This document shows, in pieces, positions 1 to 4,982 of a stretch of 12,350 nucleotides of DNA; positions within the stretch are counted from its first letter, which is position 1; each line of letters starts with the position of its first letter. A model generated the notes under the pieces. It saw only the letters and a list, made by a program, of their open reading frames with translations, made no database searches and was not told the origin of the DNA. Source of the DNA: Chloroflexi bacterium UBA4736. GTDB lineage: Bacteria > Chloroflexota > Dormibacteria > Dormibacterales > Dormibacteraceae. The position numbers and the translations under genes were made by a program. Where the stretch lies: assembly GCA_002404015.1 (NCBI GenBank), contig DHIW01000040.1:1-12350 (forward strand). Reading direction: 5' to 3'.

Positions 1-201
1 ATGACCGTTACGGTCCACTAGCAGGGTGTCGAAGGAGGTCGGCGAGGGATTCGGTGGCCAGGTGGCCCAGCTCCTAGGCGGCTCCGAGAACCGGAGCAAA
101 GCGTATTGGGAATACGGGTCGCGAGGATCGCAGGAGCCAACGACGGAGATGGGCCGCATGGGCGCCGAAGCACCGTCGATTTCTGTTTCGGCGGCCTGCT
201 A
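1..201 (+). other. Leader/intergenic stretch with short hairpins, no convincing gene
   Basis: No recognisable protein is encoded here. A 13-base palindrome lies at 3-15. Downstream are perfect hairpins at 81-86/92-97 (loop of 5), 102-107/111-116 (loop GGG) and 121-124/128-131 (loop GGA). Two 6-7 bp helices, 141-146/173-178 and 163-169/187-193, interleave and could form an H-type pseudoknot. A reading frame opened by GTG at 26 runs 58 codons and its TAG at 200-202 shares one base with the GTG start of the next gene, but its product resembles nothing I know and its third-position GC is lower than in neighbouring genes. I favour an untranslated leader or regulatory RNA over a gene. It matches no riboswitch class whose core motifs I can recall, and the left end may be cut by the window edge. 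Confidence 0.35.
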
Positions 202-444
202 GTGTCGCCGTACACGCTGGCCCAGCTGGTCGAGGTGGCGGTGTTCGCGGGCGTCTTGCTTTACGGGGTGCTCGGCCACTACCCCACCATCGCGGTGCTG
301 GGGGGCGGCCTGCTGATCGGAAAGGCCGTGCTGAACATCCTCGCCACCGAGGGCGGCACCGTGTACCGGCGTTCCGTGATCGGCTACGGGGTGGGCCTGG
401 TCTTCGTGGTCGTCGGGATCCTCGCCGTCCGCTTCCTCGGCTGA
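202..444 (+). CDS. Small integral membrane protein, unknown function
   Basis: I do not recognise a family. From GTG at 202 the product is 80 residues and almost entirely hydrophobic. Three likely membrane segments fall at about residues 9-27, 30-48 and 59-79, separated by short polar turns (GHYPT, and TEGGTVYRR with the Arg pair). There is no signal-peptide cleavage site and no catalytic motif. The same frame is open further upstream to a TTG at 106, but the extra 32 residues are polar, rich in Arg and Gly, and lie over the hairpin region, so GTG 202 is the better start. No clear Shine-Dalgarno precedes it. It ends 52 bases before the ATG of cysM, which has its own promoter-like hexamer, so co-transcription is uncertain. 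Confidence 0.6.
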   Translation: MSPYTLAQLVEVAVFAGVLLYGVLGHYPTIAVLGGGLLIGKAVLNILATEGGTVYRRSVIGYGVGLVFVVVGILAVRFLG

Positions 445-483
445 GCGCACCCCCGGGAAACAAGGGCGCCGATCCGCAGTTCC

Positions 484-489
484 TACACT
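484..489 (+). promoter_or_regulatory. Candidate -10 element for a leaderless cysM transcript
   Basis: TACACT matches the -10 consensus at four of six positions, including the key A2 and T6. Exactly seven bases separate it from ATG 497, so transcription would start at or next to the start codon. No Shine-Dalgarno lies before the start and no good -35 is visible at 16-18 bp. Two other genes in the window show the same arrangement. Confidence 0.4.
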
Positions 490-496
490 TGCAGTG

Positions 497-1432
497 ATGT
501 CGCTCCAGACGGCCGCGGGTTCCATCACGGAGCTCATCGGCAACACTCCGCTGCTCCGGATTCGGCTCTTCGAGCGAGAGTTCCCGAGCCTGGAGGTTTA
601 CGCCAAGGCGGAGTGGTTCAACCCGGGCGGATCGGTCAAGGACCGCGCGGCGCTGGCAATGATCGAGGACGGGGAGAGGCGCGGAGCCCTGACCCCTGAC
701 AAGGAGATCATCGACTCGACCTCCGGCAACACGGGCATCGCCTACGCCATGGTGGCCGCCGCGAAGGGCTATCGGGTCAGGCTGGTCATGCCCGCCAACG
801 TCAGCCAGGAGCGCAAGCAGCTCGTCACCGCGTACGGCGCCCAGGTCGTGTACTCGGACGGGATGGAGGGCTCCGACGGCGCCATCCGCCTGGTGCGGCA
901 GATGATCGCCGAGCAGCCGGAACGCTACTTCTACCCCGACCAGTACAACAACCCCGCCAACGCGCTGGCGCACTACAACGGCACGGGGGTCGAGATCCTC
1001 GCTCAGACGGGCGGCCGGGTCGGCATGTTCGTGGCAGGCCTGGGCACGACCGGCACCTTCACCGGCACGGCCCGCCGGCTGAAGGAGCACGACCCTGGCA
1101 TCCGCACCATCGCGGTGCAGCCGGATGACGCCTTCCATGGTCTCGAGGGCCTGAAGCACCTGCCGACCGCGATCGTGCCCGGGATCTGGGATTCCGGCGT
1201 GGCCGACGAGGTCTGGGGGGCGCCGACCGAGCCCGCCTACGAGCTGGCCAGGGCGCTGGCCCGGCAGGAGGGGCTGCTGGTCGGCCACTCCTGCGGGGCG
1301 GCACTCTGGGCGGTCCGGGAGCTGGGCCGGCAGGGGGCGGCAGGGGTGGTCGTGACGATCTTCCCGGACAGCGGCGACCGCTACCTCTCGACAGGTCTCT
1401 ACCGCTTCGGCCGGTCCGCGGTCCAGAAGTGA
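497..1432 (+). CDS. cysM: PLP-dependent cysteine synthase, CysM type
   Basis: Fold-type II PLP enzyme of the cysteine synthase/cystathionine beta-synthase family; it makes cysteine by beta-replacement on an activated serine in the cytoplasm. Numbered from GTG 494: NPGGSVKDR (43-51) carries Schiff-base Lys49, STSGNTG (75-81) is the substrate loop, and GLGTTGT (182-188) is the phosphate-cradle glycine motif. At 311 residues it is close to mycobacterial CysM, with related segments such as NNPANALAHYNGTG and PDSGDRYLSTG. It overlaps a Mec-type peptidase by four bases, the context of CysO-dependent cysteine synthesis, so the sulfur donor may be a protein thiocarboxylate. Whether the acceptor is O-phosphoserine is unclear: the region where I recall mycobacterial CysM carrying its substrate-selecting Arg reads QPDDAFHGLEG here. 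Cys267 replaces the usual Ser/Thr near PLP N1. GTG 494 directly before ATG 497 is an alternative start. Confidence 0.9.
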   Translation: MSLQTAAGSITELIGNTPLLRIRLFEREFPSLEVYAKAEWFNPGGSVKDRAALAMIEDGERRGALTPDKEIIDSTSGNTGIAYAMVAAAKGYRVRLVMPANVSQERKQLVTAYGAQVVYSDGMEGSDGAIRLVRQMIAEQPERYFYPDQYNNPANALAHYNGTGVEILAQTGGRVGMFVAGLGTTGTFTGTARRLKEHDPGIRTIAVQPDDAFHGLEGLKHLPTAIVPGIWDSGVADEVWGAPTEPAYELARALARQEGLLVGHSCGAALWAVRELGRQGAAGVVVTIFPDSGDRYLSTGLYRFGRSAVQK

Positions 1433-1839
1433 AGGCCAGCCGCGAGGCGATGGCCGCGGTGAACGCCCACGCGGAGGAGGGCTATCCCTACGAGGTCTGC
1501 GGGATGCTCATCGGAGCCAACGGCTCGGGCCGCGTGACCCAGACCAGGCGGGTCCGCAACACGGTGACGGACCGGGCCCACGACCGTTACGAGATGGACC
1601 CGCTCGACCAGATCCGGATCCAGCGGGAGTGCGACGACAGCGGGCTGGAGATCCTGGGCTACTACCACAGCCACCCCGACCACCCGGCCCGAGCCTCGAT
1701 CACCGACGCCCAGCGCTCCTGGGCCAACATGGTCTACCTGATCGTCTCCTGCGCGAAGGGCAAGGTGGAGAACGCCAACGCCTTCGTGGCGGTGAAGGAC
1801 GGCGGCCCGATGCGGGACGAACCCCTCGAGGTGGGGTAG
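1429..1839 (+). CDS. mec: JAMM/MPN+ zinc metallopeptidase, Mec-like
   Basis: A 136-residue single-domain JAMM protease. The full metal-binding signature is present: Glu22 (in PYEVCGMLIG), His80 and His82 (YYHSHP), Ser90 and Asp93, with exact H-x-H-x7-S-x2-D spacing. In Mycobacterium tuberculosis the homologue Mec (Rv1334) removes newly formed cysteine from the C-terminus of the sulfur carrier CysO after CysM has added it. The GTG start lies in a GTGA overlap with the cysM stop, so the two are translationally coupled, which strongly supports the same role here. Length matches the family and no residue is missing. The usual third partner, a ubiquitin-like CysO ending in Gly-Gly, is not in this window. 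It converges on the minus-strand operon with 35 bases between the stops and no obvious terminator. Confidence 0.88.
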   Translation: MKASREAMAAVNAHAEEGYPYEVCGMLIGANGSGRVTQTRRVRNTVTDRAHDRYEMDPLDQIRIQRECDDSGLEILGYYHSHPDHPARASITDAQRSWANMVYLIVSCAKGKVENANAFVAVKDGGPMRDEPLEVG

Positions 1840-1874
1840 AGCTCCCCGCGCTCCGCGACACCGGCTGAAGCGCT

Positions 1875-3773
1875 CTAGGCCAGGGCCGGGGCGGCGGCGG
1901 CCGCGAGCTGGTGCCGTCGAGCCAGGTACTCGGGCACTGTCGCCATCGGCGGCCGTTCCCAGTCGGCGATCTCCATGACCTCTAGAAAGAAGCGGTCGTT
2001 CGTGTAGTGGATCAGCTTCATCGAGCGGTTGACTTCCTCCAGGAGGTGGATGCGGTGGCGGTCGCCCAGCCGCTTCAGGGTCACCTGCATGATCGCGAAC
2101 GCCATCTTGGTCAGGTCGAACAGCTCCTGGTTGCGGTGGATGCGCACGCCCAGGTCGGTCTGGGCGATCCGGTTCAGCCCGAAGCTCTCGAGGATGTCGA
2201 TGAGGTGGCCCATCTCGACCCCGTACCCGGTGAAGAAGGGCAGCTTCTCGAGGAGCTCGCGACGCCCGGCGTACTCCCCCGAAAGCGGCTGCAGAAGGCC
2301 CGACAGCTCGGGGTAGAAGAGGTTGATCACGGGTCGGGCCGCCAGCTCCGTGACCCGGCCGCCGCCCGCCGTCTGGAGAGCGCCCCCGAAGTTCAGCGGC
2401 CGGCGGTAGAAGCCCTTCACGTAGCCGATCCGGGGGTCCGTGAGGAGCGGGCCGACCACCCCATAGACGAACTGCGGGTGGATGTTGGAGATGTCGGTGT
2501 CGCACCAGGCGACGATGTCGCCGTGCATCAGGTGCAGGCTCTTCCACAGCGCCTCGCCCTTGCCGGCGAAGGCGCCCAGCTCAGGCATCACCGACATGTG
2601 CTCGACCACCGGCACCCCCAGCTCCTGGGCGATCCCGATGGTGCTGTCGGTCGAGCCGCTGTCGATCACGACGATCTCGTCCAGCAGGTGGTGCCGGTCC
2701 ATCAGCTCGTCGCGCAGGATCCGGATGATCTTGCCGATCGTGGCCGCCTCGTTCAGGGTGGGCAGGCCGAGGCTGATGGTCAGGCCCTGCTGCCGCTTCA
2801 GGTCGACCAGCCGGCGCACGTCCCGGAACTCCCGGGAGTGGAACGTGTTCTCGGCGAACCACTTGTCGACCAGCGAGGACAGCTCGAGCTGGCGGCCCAG
2901 GATCGGGTGCGGCGCTGACTCGGGGTCGCTGACCTGGTGCATGGCGGCGCGCGCGCTCTTGGCCAGGATCACGGTCCCCTCCAGGCGCCGGACCGCCTCC
3001 GTCAGCTGGGAGCCGACCAGGATGGGCGAGCGGGCAGTCTCCGCGTAAGCGCCCAGCACCACGGCCTGATGCTCACCCGCCGCCTCGAGGATGGCCGCGT
3101 TGGGCTTGACCGCCTCCGCCTCGATGACGTTCGCCTCGCGCGCACCGTGCTCCCGAAGGAGTTCCTGGAACTGCCCCTGGTCCCGCTGCCGGCGCTCGGG
3201 CGACTGCCGGGGGTCGTAGACGTGGAGGACGGTGAGCGCGGCTTCCCGAGACTGGGCCAGCGCGACGGCCACGCGCAGCGCGAGCGCGGCACTGGGCCCT
3301 CCGCGAACGGGCACCAGCACGTCGCCGCCGGGGAAGGGCCACTCGCGATGCTCGGGGTCGGGCCGCACCAGGATCAGGTCAGCCGGCGGGTTCGCTATCA
3401 GGTCTTCCAGGTTGCGGTCGACCAACCGGCGGGGACGGCCGAGGCCCGGCCACTCGAGGACGATCAGGTCGACCGCGTTCTCATAGGCCGCCTCCCGGAT
3501 GCCCTGTGCGATGTTGTGGGCGACCCGGACCTGGACGCCCAGCCCGGCTCGCTCCCGGCCCTCCAGCCCGGTGATCCGCTGGAGAAGGGCGCGGTAGCGG
3601 CGGGCCACCGTCACGCTGCCGGCGATCGGCTTCCCAGGCGGTATCTCGACCACCCCCAACAGGTGCCCGCTGCCGTTCTCGCGAGCCATGATCGCCTGCG
3701 CGACCTCGAGCAGCCCGGAGGCGGCCTGGGCGCGCGTGATCGGGATCAGCAGCCGCGTCTTACGCTCGGGCAA
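1875..3773 (-). CDS. gpgS: Tandem USP-like domains fused to GT81 glucosyl-3-phosphoglycerate synthase
   Basis: A 632-residue fusion. Residues about 6-138 and 150-272 look like two universal-stress-protein folds: each opens with a short beta strand (RLLIPI; DVLVPV) and closes with a strand (ADLILVRP; GTVILAKS). Residues about 300-610 are a GT-A glycosyltransferase of the GpgS type, with PTLNE (338-342), DSGSTDST (371-378), GKGEALW (404-410), the metal-binding DTD (425-427), GGGRVTELAARP (470-481), PLSGEYAGRRE (496-506) and IHRNQ (545-549). GpgS transfers glucose from a nucleotide sugar to 3-phosphoglycerate, the first step to glucosylglycerate; ordinary GpgS is about 320 residues. The TTG start overlaps the preceding GT4 gene by 14 bases and has GGAGG six bases upstream, so it is the true start. 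No phosphatase (GpgP) follows. Enzyme identity is strong; the regulatory role of the USP part is inferred. Confidence 0.88.
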   Translation of the reverse strand: MPERKTRLLIPITRAQAASGLLEVAQAIMARENGSGHLLGVVEIPPGKPIAGSVTVARRYRALLQRITGLEGRERAGLGVQVRVAHNIAQGIREAAYENAVDLIVLEWPGLGRPRRLVDRNLEDLIANPPADLILVRPDPEHREWPFPGGDVLVPVRGGPSAALALRVAVALAQSREAALTVLHVYDPRQSPERRQRDQGQFQELLREHGAREANVIEAEAVKPNAAILEAAGEHQAVVLGAYAETARSPILVGSQLTEAVRRLEGTVILAKSARAAMHQVSDPESAPHPILGRQLELSSLVDKWFAENTFHSREFRDVRRLVDLKRQQGLTISLGLPTLNEAATIGKIIRILRDELMDRHHLLDEIVVIDSGSTDSTIGIAQELGVPVVEHMSVMPELGAFAGKGEALWKSLHLMHGDIVAWCDTDISNIHPQFVYGVVGPLLTDPRIGYVKGFYRRPLNFGGALQTAGGGRVTELAARPVINLFYPELSGLLQPLSGEYAGRRELLEKLPFFTGYGVEMGHLIDILESFGLNRIAQTDLGVRIHRNQELFDLTKMAFAIMQVTLKRLGDRHRIHLLEEVNRSMKLIHYTNDRFFLEVMEIADWERPPMATVPEYLARRHQLAAAAAPALA

Positions 3774-4947
3774 TGACGGCCTCCGTGCGCTTCATGACCG
3801 CCGGCCAGGTGTACTCCGTCAGGACGCGCCGGCGCAGCCGCGCCGCCCGGCCCCGCAGCGCCGACTCGACTGCTTCGGCCACCTCCGCCGAGCCCCCCGC
3901 CGCCGGAAAGGTGTGGAGGCCGCCGCCACCCACCTCGCGGAGGACGGCGAGGTCGGTGCACACCAGTGGTGCGCGCGCCAGGCCCGCCTCCAGCACGGGG
4001 AGGCCGAAGCCCTCCGCCTCGCTGGTGACGAGGATGGCGTCCGCCAGCCGGTACAGCTCGTTCATCATCCGGTCGTCGACCGGGTGGCCGCCGCCCGCTG
4101 CCGGGTGCTCGTGGAGGAATTGCACGACTCCATCTAACCCGAGGCGGGCCCGCAGCTCAAACAATTCTCTTGCGTAGGTGGCGTTGTCGGCCGAGTGGGG
4201 GCCCAGGGGACCGCTGATCACGACCCGCAGCCCGGCGTGGCGCTCCCGAAGCCGTCCGGCGGCCTCGACCGCCAGCTCGAGGCGTTTGCGGCGCGTGATC
4301 CGAACCGGGACGAGCAGCATCGGGTCGGCCGCCTCGAAGCCGGCGATCCGGGCGAGGGCACGGGTGGGCCCGCTGAGACCCAGGAAGCGTTCGGCGTCGA
4401 TGCCGTTCGGGATGACGGGCAGTCCGCGGGCGGGCACGCCCAGGATGTCCGCCAGCTCCCGGCGCCGGAGCTCTGAGATCGCCACGTATAGCGCTCCGGC
4501 CTGGGGATCTCGAGTCAGGGTGTAGGGCTCCCGGTCGCGCTGGAACTCCGCGTAGCGCGGGTTGGCCCAGGTCAGGTCGTGGGTCCAGGCGATGAGCGGT
4601 TTGCCCACCTGGGTCAGCGCAGCCGTCAGCGGCAGGTTCAGGTGCAGGGTCAGCGCATTGTGGGCGATCACGACGTCCCGGTCGGCCAGCGGTGCTTTCA
4701 GGCCGGCGAGGATCCTGGCTTTCAGGCGCGCGAACCGCCCCGGGTCGGGCTCGTCGCGCGCGAGGGCGTGGGTCAGCGCCTCGATCTCCGGGTGTCGCGA
4801 GTCGAGCTCGGGGACGAGCTCGGCGTCACCCCGGCCCGCGATCACCCGCACGTCGTAGCCGGACGCCCGCAGCTGACGCGCCTGCTCGGCGAGGATCGCC
4901 TCCACGCCGCCGACCACAGGGGGCACCGTGTAGTGGACCAGGGCCAC
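3760..4947 (-). CDS. GT4-family retaining glycosyltransferase
   Basis: A 395-residue GT-B fold enzyme. The N-terminal Rossmann half begins at once (residues 2-10 are a beta strand, then PPVVGGVE with the glycine loop). The C-terminal half carries PNGID (180-184), VRITRRKRLE (215-224) and the GT4 E-x7-E motif Glu312-Glu320 within SEAEGFGLPVLEAG, which binds the nucleotide-sugar donor. No signal peptide or membrane segment is seen, so it is cytoplasmic or peripheral. GTG 4947 is chosen because it directly precedes the first strand and lies 35 bases after the upstream stop; the open frame continues upstream, but only inside that gene and with no nearer start codon. Being overlapped by gpgS suggests it acts on a GpgS product. 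Possible roles are extension of glucosylglycerate into a glucan, as in mycobacterial methylglucose lipopolysaccharide, or making mannosylglucosylglycerate. Donor and acceptor cannot be read from sequence. Confidence 0.85.
   Translation of the reverse strand: MALVHYTVPPVVGGVEAILAEQARQLRASGYDVRVIAGRGDAELVPELDSRHPEIEALTHALARDEPDPGRFARLKARILAGLKAPLADRDVVIAHNALTLHLNLPLTAALTQVGKPLIAWTHDLTWANPRYAEFQRDREPYTLTRDPQAGALYVAISELRRRELADILGVPARGLPVIPNGIDAERFLGLSGPTRALARIAGFEAADPMLLVPVRITRRKRLELAVEAAGRLRERHAGLRVVISGPLGPHSADNATYARELFELRARLGLDGVVQFLHEHPAAGGGHPVDDRMMNELYRLADAILVTSEAEGFGLPVLEAGLARAPLVCTDLAVLREVGGGGLHTFPAAGGSAEVAEAVESALRGRAARLRRRVLTEYTWPAVMKRTEAVIARA
3780..3784 (-). promoter_or_regulatory. Shine-Dalgarno for gpgS inside the upstream gene
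   Basis: On the minus strand GGAGG lies six bases before the TTG at 3773, inside the end of the GT4 coding sequence. It fixes an otherwise doubtful TTG start and shows translational coupling. Confidence 0.6.
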
Positions 4948-4982
4948 CCGGCGGCGCCGGGCCGGCCCCCGCGCAGGGGTGC

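Noticed and set aside
91..131. GAGCAAAGC segment loosely like part of a GEMM c-di-GMP riboswitch
   Set aside because: The partner GCAAACC element and the tetraloop/receptor arrangement are absent.
106..201. TTG 106 as start of the small membrane protein
   Set aside because: Adds 32 polar Arg/Gly-rich residues over the hairpin region, with no hydrophobic or conserved character; GTG 202 fits the membrane-protein start better.
74..1288. Minus-strand 404-codon frame opposite cysM and the leader
   Set aside because: Antisense shadow of cysM with low-complexity Arg/Gly-rich translation and no recognisable motif.
2007..2918. Plus-strand 303-codon frame opposite the gpgS fusion
   Set aside because: Lies antisense to well-conserved GT81 motifs; Val/Asp/His/Leu-rich translation without a domain.
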